From Rhyzopertha dominica (Eukaryota; Arthropoda; Insecta; Coleoptera; Bostrichidae), in assembly GCA_025024175.1 (NCBI GenBank), contig QCXZ01000064.1, forward strand, positions 51,853,325 to 51,917,324: DNA of 64,000 nucleotides. Reading direction: 5' to 3'. Within the stretch, counting starts at the first letter, position 1, and each line of letters opens with the position of its first letter. Under the pieces are notes generated by a model that saw only the letters and a program-made list of their open reading frames with translations, did not search any database and had not been told where the DNA came from. This document shows positions 44,538-54,126 of this stretch, piece by piece. A program made the translations under genes and the position numbers.

Positions 44538-47500
44538 CTAGGACTCAACTTTCAGGTCCTTAATATGCCAGGTACCCAAAGCACGACCTTCCATATCTGT
44601 TAGTTCATAAACATTCGTCGAGACTCTACGTTCAACTCTACATTTAACGAACCTCGGAGCTAGTTTAGCGGCGTAATAATTAGCGGCATTGGACAGGGTA
44701 TAGTTTCGTTTCCACACGACCTGTCCCTCAGACAAAACTAACGGTCGCCTTCTCAGGTTATAACGATTAGCACTACTTTCATAAGCCTTATTTAACCTAT
44801 TCTTTACTACATCTAAAACCTCGCGAAAGCTCTCCATATGCCTACTCAGTAATATCCTACTCCCAAAATCTAGACACCCTTCTTTGTTCTCGACCTGATG
44901 TTGATTCCCAGAGGTATATAGTTCCCTACCAAAATTTAAGTACGCGGGACTATACCCTGTAACTTCGTGTACGGCGGTACGCAAAGCAAAGCCTACTTCC
45001 GGTAATGTTTCGTCCCAAGTCCTGTGGTCCCTCCCAACGAAAGAACGTATCACGGTCTTGATAACCCTATTTACCCGTTCCGTGGGGTTTGCGGCTGGAC
45101 TATACCGCGCATTAAAGACTATAACAGTGCCATAAGAATTAACCATCTTCTTAAATTTGTCGGAAACATATTGCTTACCGTTGTCGCAAATTATTCTTTC
45201 TGGGGCTCCATATATCATGAATACGTCATTCTTCACAAGCTTTACCACAGTCTGACTGGTGGCCTTACGTAAGGGAAAAAGCAAAGCGTATTTGGTAAAT
45301 AGATCAGTAACTACCAATATATAACGATTCCCCGTTCGTGACAACGGAAGTGGCCCTATTAAATCCGTACTTATAATTTCCCACGGCCGCGATACTTTAC
45401 GAGAACTCATGTGTCCATAAGGAAGTCTCTGTTCGGGTTTCTGAGATTTACACACCTCGCAGGACCTAACATACTTTAACACGTCCTTGCCCATACCTGG
45501 CCAATAATAAGAATCACGGACCCGCCTAATTGTCTTGAAATATCCCAAGTGACCTGCTTGCATCGCATCGTGCGCCTCCTGCAGTACCGCGGTACGCAAA
45601 GACTTCGGAACCACTATTTTCCAATCCGATTCTTCATCGAAAGTGGGTTTGTTACCGGCAACAAATCTAAGTAACCTACCGTCTTTTACGCGCCAGTTAG
45701 GGTACCTTTGCGGTTTGTCCGCAATATCAGTTAACAATTCTTTATACCAACGGTCGTGGTCTTCGGGATTAACCTGAACATAACACACCGCTCTGGAAAT
45801 CGCGTCGGGTACACAATGCATCTTACCTTTTCTATGGACAATCTCGAAATCGTATCCCTGCAAACGCAAGGACCAGCGCGCAAGACGCCCGGAAGGATTC
45901 TGCAGTTTATGCAACCATAGCAGGGAGTAATGATCCGTGATTACTTTAAACTTCACCCCTTCGATGTAGGGCCTGAACTTTTCAATGGCAAACAACACTG
46001 CCAAACATTCCAGCTCGGTAGTAGAATACTTTGCTTCCTGGCTAGTGAGCGACCTGCTAGCATAGCCTATTACTTTTTCCCCATCCTCAAATTCCTGAGT
46101 CAAGACCGCACCGAGACCGACCTGAGATGCGTCAGTTTGTACTACGAATTCCCGCGTAAAATCTGGACAGGTAAGTATTGGCGTTGTTACCAAACACTGC
46201 TTAACATCGATAAAGGCTTTCTCACACTCTTCCGACCAAATAAACTTAGTGTTCTTTCGCGTAAGCTGCGTCAACGGTGACACACGTGCCGCAAAGTCTT
46301 TGATGAACCGTCTATACCACGACACCATGCCCACGAACCTACGGACATCCTTAACGTTTCTTGGCGTCGGATACTCCACCATGCTCTTAATTTTATCTGG
46401 GTCGGTGTGCAACCCGTTGCAATCTACGACAAAACCTAAATACTTTAATTCGGATTTCAAAAAGTCACATTTATCTCTGTTTACTGTCAATCCCGCGCCT
46501 ATTAGCTTTTCGAACACCCTCGATAGGACAGAAATATGTTCTTCGAAACTACTCGTGGCTATAACGATGTCATCCAAATAACAAAATACGGATGTCTCTA
46601 GTCCCGCGCCCAATACGTTATCAATCAATCTTTGAAAAGTGGCAGCGGCGTTATGAAGACCGAAAGGCATACGGCAAAATCTATATAAGCCTCTTCCAGG
46701 GACAGTAAAAGCCGTCTTATCCTTACTGCTTTCTTCCATCCTTATTTGCCAGTAAGCGCTTTTTATGTCAATCGAAGACAAATATTTAGCGTCGCGTAAA
46801 CGATCTAAAATGCTGCTGACATACGGTATAGGATAAGCATCTCTACGTGTTACGGCATTAACCTTCCGGAAATCAACGCAAAACCTATATTCACCCGATT
46901 TCTTTTTTACTAAGACCACCGGCGATGACCACGCGGACTGGCAAGGTTCAATCACGCCCAGCTTCAGCATTTGATCGATTTCCTCATCTATCACCTTTCG
47001 CAGGTACGGAGAAACATTATAATAACGCTGTTTAATAGGTGCATGCGGCCCCGTATCTATAACGTGTTCGATACCTTTTGCGCAACCTAAGTCGCTTCCC
47101 ATTTTTTGAAAATAATTGGATACGAGTTGGTTTACTTGCGCCCGTTGATTCTCCGATAGAACCTGAAGAGCAAAACATTGACCCGATGACACTTCATCTC
47201 GAAATTTCCAACTATTATTTGAAAAACATGAAAATATATCCAGATCTCGCCAAAAATCTATACCGAATATTATCTCGACATCGAGGTCTAATACTACCAA
47301 ACATTTGATTATACGCGATTTACCATCTAAATCGATAGGTAAGCTAACCATTCCGAGTACTGAGCTCTTGTCCCCATTGGCCATTTTTACGGCGCTATTA
47401 CATTTCTCTAACTTCAAATTGAGCTGACTAAGTTTTAACCACCCTTTCCTGCCAACAATGGTTTGAGTAGCCCCTGAATCTAACAATCCGAAAAACTTTA

Positions 47501-47696
47501 TACCAAAAACAAGAACTTCTAAATAAGGACGAGGATCACTACCATCCACCGAGCGAAACATGCTACTAATTTTGGCACGTCGAAATTCCTGCCCTACGAA
47601 AGCCAACCAAGCGGACCACGAACTATCTTTAGGAACCGGCTTTGATGTTTCAAAATTCAAGATCGGCGACCGGTAAAGCGACGACCTTGCAACCCG
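44538..47696 (-). CDS. pol: pol polyprotein (protease, reverse transcriptase, RNase H, integrase)
   Basis: The frame is open from the frameshift site to a stop at 44538. It has no ATG at its beginning (a TTG lies at 47660), so it is probably made only as a Gag-Pol fusion of about 1466 residues counted from the gag ATG. Numbering from that TTG: aspartic protease DSGA 61-64 with FGIDF 132-136. RT spans about 200-430, with SSPVVLVKKK 245-254, DIKSAYWQI 298-306, MPFGLHNA 331-338 and the catalytic YLDD 361-364. RNase H has D510 (QTDAS), E549 and D576 (ITDH). Integrase has the zinc finger H697, H704, C734, C737 and the DDE triad D766, D826, E861 (about 34 residues between the last two). A short C-terminal basic/chromo-like region ends at 1040. 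No stop, frameshift or lost catalytic residue was seen. Confidence 0.95.
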   Translation of the reverse strand, partial: RVARSSLYRSPILNFETSKPVPKDSSWSAWLAFVGQEFRRAKISSMFRSVDGSDPRPYLEVLVFGIKFFGLLDSGATQTIVGRKGWLKLSQLNLKLEKCNSAVKMANGDKSSVLGMVSLPIDLDGKSRIIKCLVVLDLDVEIIFGIDFWRDLDIFSCFSNNSWKFRDEVSSGQCFALQVLSENQRAQVNQLVSNYFQKMGSDLGCAKGIEHVIDTGPHAPIKQRYYNVSPYLRKVIDEEIDQMLKLGVIEPCQSAWSSPVVLVKKKSGEYRFCVDFRKVNAVTRRDAYPIPYVSSILDRLRDAKYLSSIDIKSAYWQIRMEESSKDKTAFTVPGRGLYRFCRMPFGLHNAAATFQRLIDNVLGAGLETSVFCYLDDIVIATSSFEEHISVLSRVFEKLIGAGLTVNRDKCDFLKSELKYLGFVVDCNGLHTDPDKIKSMVEYPTPRNVKDVRRFVGMVSWYRRFIKDFAARVSPLTQLTRKNTKFIWSEECEKAFIDVKQCLVTTPILTCPDFTREFVVQTDASQVGLGAVLTQEFEDGEKVIGYASRSLTSQEAKYSTTELECLAVLFAIEKFRPYIEGVKFKVITDHYSLLWLHKLQNPSGRLARWSLRLQGYDFEIVHRKGKMHCVPDAISRAVCYVQVNPEDHDRWYKELLTDIADKPQRYPNWRVKDGRLLRFVAGNKPTFDEESDWKIVVPKSLRTAVLQEAHDAMQAGHLGYFKTIRRVRDSYYWPGMGKDVLKYVRSCEVCKSQKPEQRLPYGHMSSRKVSRPWEIISTDLIGPLPLSRTGNRYILVVTDLFTKYALLFPLRKATSQTVVKLVKNDVFMIYGAPERIICDNGKQYVSDKFKKMVNSYGTVIVFNARYSPAANPTERVNRVIKTVIRSFVGRDHRTWDETLPEVGFALRTAVHEVTGYSPAYLNFGRELYTSGNQHQVENKEGCLDFGSRILLSRHMESFREVLDVVKNRLNKAYESSANRYNLRRRPLVLSEGQVVWKRNYTLSNAANYYAAKLAPRFVKCRVERRVSTNVYELTDMEGRALGTWHIKDLKVES

Positions 47697-48937
47697 TTTT
47701 TTGAATTACACTCACACTGGAATTTTGTTACGCCTTGTTTACCGCAGCGATAGCAAAATAATTTATTTTTCGGTTTAGAACACCTGCTAAAGGTATGACC
47801 CTCAGCTTCGCAGTTCCAACAGATACTATTTACCTCGTGACCTTTCGACCCTGATGCCCTCGGATCAACATATGCTAAATCTGGCTCCAAATAACTAGTA
47901 CGCGAAAGTACGGATCTAGATCTACTAGCCATCTCTTTAGCCGCCTCTAGCCTCCTACAACCTTGAATTAATTCCTCCACAGTTCCAATTTCCTGTAAAC
48001 CCAAGCCGTGGATATAGTAAGGAGCGACATTACGACGTAATATTGCCAGTTTCTCCTCCTCCGCTGGTACTCTTGGAAGTCTATTAAATAAATTTAACAT
48101 AGCCGCCACATACTCTGACACGCGTTCATTAGCACCCTGTCTACGTGCCCGAATTTCAGCCCACAAATCGTGTTCGTAATCGCAAGGCAAAAAGTCACGT
48201 CTTAATTGCTCGACGAAATCAGCCCAAGACCGTAACCGATCGCGAACCGAACGATACCATACCAACGCGCTACCTCTAAGTAACTCTACTACTGAATCTT
48301 TAAGGTCTTCGGTGGATACTCCTCTAGACACTCTAAGCTCGTCTAATCTCTCTAAAAACGCATTAACACTCAAAGAGCCTCTATCTCCAGAAAAAGATAT
48401 ATCCCATTTATGCACGGGAATGCGCTGCATAGGTAAACCCAAAGCTGGACTCGCGACATCAGATGGACCGCTATCGTCACGATGCACCAAGTTAGACGGC
48501 AACGTAACATGTTCCGGCTTACTATCGTCTTTACTAAGTTTATCATCAAATGCACTTTCAATCTGATTCAATTTAACTACTAATTCGTGTACGTTCTTAT
48601 TAAAGGCTTTATCTTCACTTTTAAGACGCTCCAAACGCGAAAATAAATGACGTAACTTGGTATCTATGTAACGTGATTCGTTGCTATGCAAAAAAATGAC
48701 TACCTGATTCTTTACATAATTATCCAACTCCGCAACTTTAGCAATACAAATAGACAATTCTTTATCTAATTCCGGCTTGAAAGATTCCTCAAACGCAACC
48801 TCCCCGAAAGATTCATCGCGCATAAGTTCCTTGAGCTTAATCCTCATCGACACAACCGTTTCCCCCGTTAAATCTTTAACGCCGCGTACCCGTAATTCAT
48901 ATTGAAGTTCTCCCTTATTCAACCTCTGTAAATCCAT
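47657..48937 (-). CDS. gag: gag polyprotein of the Ty3/gypsy element
   Basis: The first ATG of the frame gives 426 residues. The frame is also open upstream to a TTG at 49054, but the ATG at 48937 is preferred and starts a typical N-terminus, MDLQRLNKGELQYELRVRGV, resembling a SAP-like helix pair. Residues about 45-130 are charged and helix-rich. Residues about 172-335 match the retrotransposon capsid core (WDISFSGD, FLERLDELR, WYRSVRDRLRSWADFVEQLR, RRDFLP, R-Q-G-NERVSEYV, ILRRN). A CCHC zinc knuckle lies at 373-386 (CWNC...GH....C). A second at 395-408 (CYRC...GV....C) has Val in place of His. The protein should form the particle shell and bind the genomic RNA. A slippery heptamer 12 codons before the stop connects it to pol. 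Confidence 0.93.
   Translation of the reverse strand: MDLQRLNKGELQYELRVRGVKDLTGETVVSMRIKLKELMRDESFGEVAFEESFKPELDKELSICIAKVAELDNYVKNQVVIFLHSNESRYIDTKLRHLFSRLERLKSEDKAFNKNVHELVVKLNQIESAFDDKLSKDDSKPEHVTLPSNLVHRDDSGPSDVASPALGLPMQRIPVHKWDISFSGDRGSLSVNAFLERLDELRVSRGVSTEDLKDSVVELLRGSALVWYRSVRDRLRSWADFVEQLRRDFLPCDYEHDLWAEIRARRQGANERVSEYVAAMLNLFNRLPRVPAEEEKLAILRRNVAPYYIHGLGLQEIGTVEELIQGCRRLEAAKEMASRSRSVLSRTSYLEPDLAYVDPRASGSKGHEVNSICWNCEAEGHTFSRCSKPKNKLFCYRCGKQGVTKFQCECNSKNGLQGRRFTGRRS
47696..47702 (-). promoter_or_regulatory. programmed -1 frameshift site, A AAA AAC
   Basis: In the gag frame the codons are TC[A AAA AAC] followed by GGG, exactly the X XXY YYZ slippery pattern. A -1 slip places the ribosome in the pol frame at CGG GTT GCA, which is then open to the pol stop. 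The pol frame is closed by TAA at 47708-47706 just upstream, so slippage must occur in this short overlap. A G+C-rich stretch follows, but no stable stem or pseudoknot was established by eye. Confidence 0.85.
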
Positions 48938-49107
48938 GAAGAAATTTATGTACTCGAAACCGGTTAATCGAAAAAAATAATAATATCGCGTTCTGATAAA
49001 TAACTTCACCCAATCCACACCGCTAAACACCGGCGCAACCGTCCACCGTAACAAAAAGAAATATTTAAAAAAGGAATATCAGACCAGCCCACGTTAAACT
49101 AAAGCAG
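48938..49107 (-). other. 5' leader between primer-binding site and gag ATG
   Basis: About 170 bases, in which the gag frame is already open but lacks an ATG. A packaging signal would be expected here, but nothing specific can be read from the sequence. Confidence 0.5.
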
Positions 49108-49125
49108 GCCCCACGTTGGGCGCCA
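49108..49125 (-). other. primer-binding site, tRNA-Lys type
   Basis: On the minus strand TGGCGCCCAACGTGGGGC starts 7 bases after the LTR end. It is the known 18-base complement of the tRNA-Lys(1,2) 3' end, including the TGG for CCA. This is the expected priming site for minus-strand DNA synthesis. Confidence 0.9.
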
Positions 49126-49132
49126 AAATTTA

Positions 49133-50752
49133 TGTTACCGAAGTTTCTAATCCTCCAGCAATCGAACAATGGCGGCGGCAGCTTCAGTGGAGTCGGGCGT
49201 GGGCAACTCAAGACGAATCGCAAAAAAAATTGGGCGCCAAGTAGTTCAAAAAAAGAATATATGTATGATCTGATACTAACCCTGAATCTGCGCGGTCAAA
49301 TGCGTCAGCGAAGAACTACTAAGACCGCTAACGATATGCTGAAAAACAGAATAGACGGCTACGAATCTCAACGAGGATTGGGCGACAAAAAAAAGGTCGA
49401 AATAGAACGAATATAATATAATGGCGAAATCGATACCGTATACCAAATAAATTGAGATTGTATAGAGGCACATTAATATCAACAAATAAACAAGAAAACA
49501 AGCTTAACTAACATGCATTCATTCACTTCCTCACACACTTGCTACGAACTAAATATTAGTACTAATTTGATCTATTATGAACTCTACAATTTTTTTTATA
49601 TATAACATTCTACAAAAAGTTTATCAATGGACGCTCTTGCAAGAGGTGATGGGTTTCTGGAGAGGAACCAATTATTATTAAAGCCTTACCATTGCTGTGA
49701 TAGCAATCCAAAATTAAGGTTCTCCAGGACCCTCACAAATGACTTACTAAGTATTAATACTAAGCAGTAAACGGTTAATTTCTAATTTATTTAATAACGT
49801 GGGGTAGTTCTCCTCTTTTCCCCTCTCAATACTATAACCGGTTTAAGCACTAGTTGTTTAATTAAAATGACACAAAGCATGCACAGGAATTACTTTTCCA
49901 CGCAATCAATCCAATATTTTTCCATCGACCAAAAAAAATCGCGAACCCATACGTGATGTTAAGTAGCAATAATCAAAATGATACTCATCGGTATGATCTC
50001 TGCCGTCCACTTGCTGCTACCAACTGGAACCCGCCTCGAGCACCGGACTGCGCCCCACGACACTCAATCACGAGACAATGACGCTGACCCTTCCTGATGA
50101 TGTTTAGAGGTAAAGCCGCTGGCAGTAATTTACCATAAATGGATGGAAACCAATCGAGGGATCGCTGAATGAATGTTCGTCGACGGTGTAGCACATGCGT
50201 CGAAGAAACGTCAGGAATGCTTGCTTGGAAAACTCCAGAATCTCAAACCAGCTTGTGTGCACAAAAAAAAAACGCCTAAAAGATAAACAATGCTTAACAA
50301 CCATTCTTTACAGGGACGGACGAAAACGAGAAAAAGTTTATTTCCAACTTACCCCCTAATAATGGAGACGTTTTGTTCTACTCAAGAAGAAAATTTCGAC
50401 CTTCAACAATACGTGAATCGCTTATCCGTCCAATGACGCAACAGTGGTTGAAGTAACACTCTACCAAACTAACAACAACCCTGGTGGCTATGTGCCAAAT
50501 ATCCGTGAAACCGAAAACTCAAACTTTAATGAAGAGCCAAATACTTTTAGGCACAATGCCGGCGATCCACTTAGCTTGCCGTGATCTCGAACCAAGAATG
50601 TGCTTCACAAGGCAACCTGAGCGCGTTCACGAACTTGAACCCGATAAGATTTTGTGCTACACAAAAAGCAGCGATTGACTATCGGTAAAGAAACTAGGAT
50701 ACAATAGACTGATGAAAAGACAACCTACATTAGTTGTCAAACTAATGTAACA
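49133..50752 (-). repeat. 5' LTR (1620 bp), promoter end of the element
   Basis: Same termini as the 3' LTR; transcription should start within it and run toward lower coordinates. At 1620 bp it is long for the superfamily. Differences from its partner are confined to three homopolymer lengths and one base, as counted by eye. Confidence 0.97.
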
Positions 50753-50756
50753 ATAC
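50753..50756. repeat. LTR-element target-site duplication, right copy
   Basis: ATAC directly abuts the LTR terminus GTAACA and matches 42820-42823. Confidence 0.8.
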
Positions 50757-51185
50757 ATTATGAGTCATATTCGTTGTTGAAAATTGTTGCTATTTTTTTA
50801 GATACCTATAAAAAATTATTTTAAGAAATGTACTAGATTTTATAATAATGTATTAGTGTATTGACTAGCAACACTGGTGCCTGCCGAATAACTGTCGATC
50901 ATCGTCATCTGATGAGAAGACGCGAGGTTCTGAAAGCTGCGACTAACGAGTAAGGACTGCTACTACTCGTCATTATTAACGAGAAATTATTGCATATTCG
51001 CGGATGCCGTGGGGAAACTAATATTATTTTTATACCACCTTCTTGATTTAACTTTAATTATTTATTGTTTTTTTTAGCAAATTTGACCAACCCAATTTGG
51101 AGCCAACTACGGCAGTTTTTAACCAACTGTCAGGGCATTTCGGGGGTAAGCTACCCCCCCCCACCCCCCTATGGGCCCGGCCCTG

Positions 51186-51193
51186 CATGCAAG
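51186..51193. repeat. target-site duplication of the hAT-like element, right copy
   Basis: CATGCAAG, identical to 41178-41185. Confidence 0.75.
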
Positions 51194-51929
51194 TGAATAA
51201 TAATGTAAATCTAAAGTAAAATTTGAAACTTTTAAACAAAATGTAATTTAAGTTTGTTTTTTGAACACGGTCCAGATAGATGAAAAATATCAAAATCAGA
51301 TGCAAAGGAATTGTATGTTCTGATCATACGTGCAATGGGGTTGTTGCCCTCGACAGTATATTATTACAAGTTATTACAACACATGTGCGACTTTGCCTCG
51401 ACCTAATGGAGTTAGAAACTGGCACATGATTGACGAATTTTACATGAATTAGGTGATTTTGCTATTTAAGGGTTGCGACTTGAATAAAATTATGTAATTC
51501 CAGCTATACATGCTGTAACTCAGGTTTAAATAAGTTTACCTACCTTATAAATAGTTGTTCCAGTTTTAATATCACTTGAAATATGAACTTATCATTCGGC
51601 TGCCATAAAATAAATTCTGTTTGCGATATATCCGCTGCAAGGTACAATTTTAATTTAATATATTTTACGTTTTAATATTTACAGTGAAAACGACTAACAA
51701 CGAATCGCGTTTAACACATCCATTCGCGTGTAGGTTTTTATAATTCATAAAATTCATAATTACGATTGCGAGTTTGAAATAAAATGGCAACGCTGCTGCG
51801 ACTTCGGTTTCGGAAACTTCATCCCGGCCGACAGGAATGCCAGGATCAGAAAATGGCGTGGCAACATTACACAGTTACACGGCACTAAGCGCGGCAGGGA
51901 ACGCTGACGTCAGAGATTCAAACTTTAAA
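51194..51929. other. AT-rich non-coding stretch
   Basis: No gene recognised. A small balanced-composition patch at about 51780-51915 holds two CpG-rich runs but no frame of interest. Confidence 0.45.
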
Positions 51930-52390
51930 CACAAACAACCTTTTTTAAGGCATTAACTAAGCGCTTTGCGAAAAATAAACAAAACAGGGTTCTATTTTTT
52001 TCATGTAGATTCATATTCTGGAATAAAAAAGGGGGGAACAGGCCCATTGGTGCATTCTGCCTAGAGTTTGTTCTTAAAAAGTTTTCGCGGAACAATGGTG
52101 GATTATGACAACTAGAAGGTACATTTAGAGAGACAAGCGAAAGCAGGGTAGGTGAATCAATAGCGCCATTCACTAGTCTGTGCAAATACAGTATATCTGC
52201 AAGCAATCTTCTGCGATCTAGGGACAAAATTCCATATTTTTTGCTATAACGTTTGTATTTTCAATNTCATAAATGCCATTAACTTTGAAATTTGAGTATA
52301 ATATTTTAAAAATCTTTTCTGAACTGACTCTAGTTGTGTTATGTAATAACCGTATTGAGGATTCCACACAACCGACGTAAAACTGCTGTT
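51930..52390 (-). pseudogene. jockey-like reverse transcriptase C-terminal remnant
   Basis: The minus-strand translation begins near 52385 with SVVWNPQYGYYITQLESVQK and RFLKYYTQISKLMAFM. It continues after a frame slip as ENTN and then in a clear frame (52227-51925) with LDRRRLLADILYLHRLVNGA, IDSPTLLSLVSLNVP, FRENFLRTNSRQNAP and LFCLFFAKRLVNAL. VVWNP, QKRFL and RRLLADxLxLHRLVNG are signatures of the C-terminal part of jockey-type RTs. A stretch of the finger-like Cys region is absent, the frame is broken, and an N occurs at 52266. Dead 3' fragment, distinct from the copy at 20270-20745. Confidence 0.85.
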
Positions 52391-53973
52391 TGCATTTTTC
52401 TCAACTCAGAATCAATAAATTGTACATTTTTGAAATCAGGAAAAAAAGCCCTTTTCAATAATGTGCCTTTTGACCCCCCCTTCCCATTTAAAAAAAAATG
52501 CAACTTGCGCTTATACCTCGGAAACGAGAGCTGACACGCAGTTGAAAAAATTCCAGAAAATGCATTTCAATTCCTGTGCCATACAAACTTTAGAAGTCTA
52601 TTTATTTAAGGGTGCATCCTCGAATGAGGTCTTAAAAATACCAGTTTCGGTCCATTGATTTGTCTAGTTAGTCACAGATTTTTATACAAAACACGTTAAA
52701 ATGTTATTGGTTATTTCTACGCATCATTCAATTCAAACTCTGTTGCGTAAGTGCAATATATACCTGCTATCACAGACTACGTTGTACTACAGCAAGAAAA
52801 CTAATAAGAACATTGCATTAAAAAACTAAAGTAACAACCACTTTATTTAGTAAAGTTGTGCTAATTCGTGAAAGAACTACATTTTTACCTCAGATAGATA
52901 GACCACTTTATAACTCATTACGATAGTGTGGATGCGCACAATAAAAGGATCACCATGTAGACCACCTGCAAATGTATGAATTTTGCATATATCACATAAC
53001 GTCATCAGCGTTTGAGAGGTTATTTCACATGGAAGCGCGACCACCTACATGCAGACGTAATAGTTTGTTTTAGCTATCGACAACGTGACTATTATAATTT
53101 ATCTCCCCTGCAGGATAGCATGTTGCTATTTAACAATATCCCATTAACGAAACAAAAGAGCCTTTATGGGTTTTAGGATCAGCCGATATTAAAACTGACT
53201 AATTCAGTAATGACTTCGTTAATGAGCTATTACGTAATGTCATGAGTTAAAAAGCAGCATCTACAGGATATAGAGTATAAAACCATCAAAATATGTTAGT
53301 AATGGGTCATGTGAACACGAATCGTAGTCATTACAGGTGGGAGCATTTTTTGACTATCAAAGAAAACTATGTTCAGTTTTGTGTTTACGACAATTTTGAG
53401 TTGATTGTATTTAGTCCCTTATTTGCTTGAACTCATGGCCATTTCTGCATAATTTAAAAGAAGTGCTTACATGACTGACGTTTGCCTTACCAAGACGAAA
53501 TATACATTTGGCCTCTTTTGGTCAGTCCAGAATTTCGCTTTGTGCTCCAAAACAAATATGTATTTCTTCATTAAAATGTGCTCAAAACACAGTTTCGTCC
53601 ACCCATTTTTAGCATTATTGATGAAATTTTTATTCTCTTTCTCTTTATCATCAGTTATAATTACCCTTCAGCATAAAAAAGCTTACCACTACTTGGATTG
53701 AAATGTGGATCTTTTGGTACGTTAAATGCTGAAGCAAGGTGAGAATATACAATATATAATATATTTAAAGTATACCATAGCAACAGNAAAACTAATGTAA
53801 TCTCGAATTTTATCCCGGAAAAAGATACACAGCTACTGTTTCCTCAAGGCCCCTGTGTGATTTAGTTCTCATTTTTGTATGGGTGTTGTTAAAGTTAAAT
53901 TACACTTCTTGTTGTCAATCTCCATTAACTAATTAACAATATGCTTCCACTAATCGTGTGTGTTCTGTTTCAG
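52391..53973. other. non-coding stretch, probably intron of the following exon
   Basis: No gene recognised. Frames near 52461-52658 and 53471-53701 lack motifs. The 3' end has a pyrimidine-rich acceptor (TGTTCTGTTTCAG, 53961-53973) for the exon below. Confidence 0.4.
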
Positions 53974-54126
53974 GTGGAAACGAAGCCGTAACAACCACGT
54001 TTGACATATTTGATTCCTCTAGCGGCCCCGACCTAACTCTATCCCCTCAGACCTTTACGAATTCAACAGAGGCCTTCATCAATGACAATTCCAACAGTCT
54101 GGGCGTACCAGCGGATAACGACACAG
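53974..54126 (+). CDS. candidate internal protein-coding exon, 51 codons, phase 1-1
   Basis: A strong acceptor (TTCTGTTTCAG) precedes 53974, and a consensus donor ACACAG|GTGAGT follows 54126. The 153-bp interior has no stop in one frame, is richer in G+C than its flanks, and divides evenly: two bases complete a codon at the start, and one base begins the next at the end. Exon size and phase thus let it be skipped or inserted without a frame change. It encodes 50 full codons starting GNEAVTTTFDIFD and ending LGVPADNDT. The peptide is acidic, rich in Ser, Thr, Asn and Asp, has no Cys, and has two N-glycosylation sequons (NST, NDT). That would suit an extracellular linker or a disordered cytoplasmic loop. 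I do not recognise the gene. No neighbouring exon was found in the window, so introns on both sides must be long. Confidence 0.6.

Larger units (their letters stand above)
42824..50752 (-). mobile_element. full-length Ty3/gypsy-type LTR retrotransposon
   Basis: Two 1620-bp LTRs in the same orientation enclose a 4.7-kb interior, with a 4-bp target duplication ATAC on each side. Read on the minus strand the order is 5' LTR, tRNA-Lys-type primer-binding site, gag, pol in the -1 frame, polypurine tract, 3' LTR. Both frames are open over their whole expected length, and protease, RT, RNase H and integrase signatures are present with key residues intact. Only 94 bases separate the pol stop from the 3' LTR, so there is no env gene and no sign of an infectious lineage. 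LTR near-identity points to a recent insertion. Pol domain order (RT before integrase) fixes the Ty3/gypsy assignment; the clade within it is not determined. Confidence 0.97.
41186..51185. mobile_element. hAT-like DNA element, split by a later LTR retrotransposon insertion
   Basis: CAGGGCTGTACC at 41186 and its inverted counterpart GGCCCGGCCCTG ending at 51185 are flanked by the identical 8-mer CATGCAAG (41178-41185 and 51186-51193). CAGGG ends and an 8-bp target duplication are the known hallmarks of the hAT superfamily. Terminal similarity beyond about 6-7 bp is weak. Without the LTR element (42824-50752 plus one ATAC) the element would be about 2.1 kb. No transposase is recognisable in the remaining arms (41186-42823, 50757-51185), so it is non-autonomous. 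The right arm is G+C-rich near its end, with a C-run (51154-51162). Confidence 0.75.

Noticed and set aside
47658..47660. TTG as the true start of pol
   Set aside because: Eukaryotic initiation at TTG is unlikely and a perfect slippery heptamer lies 12 codons upstream in the same open stretch; a Gag-Pol fusion explains pol better.
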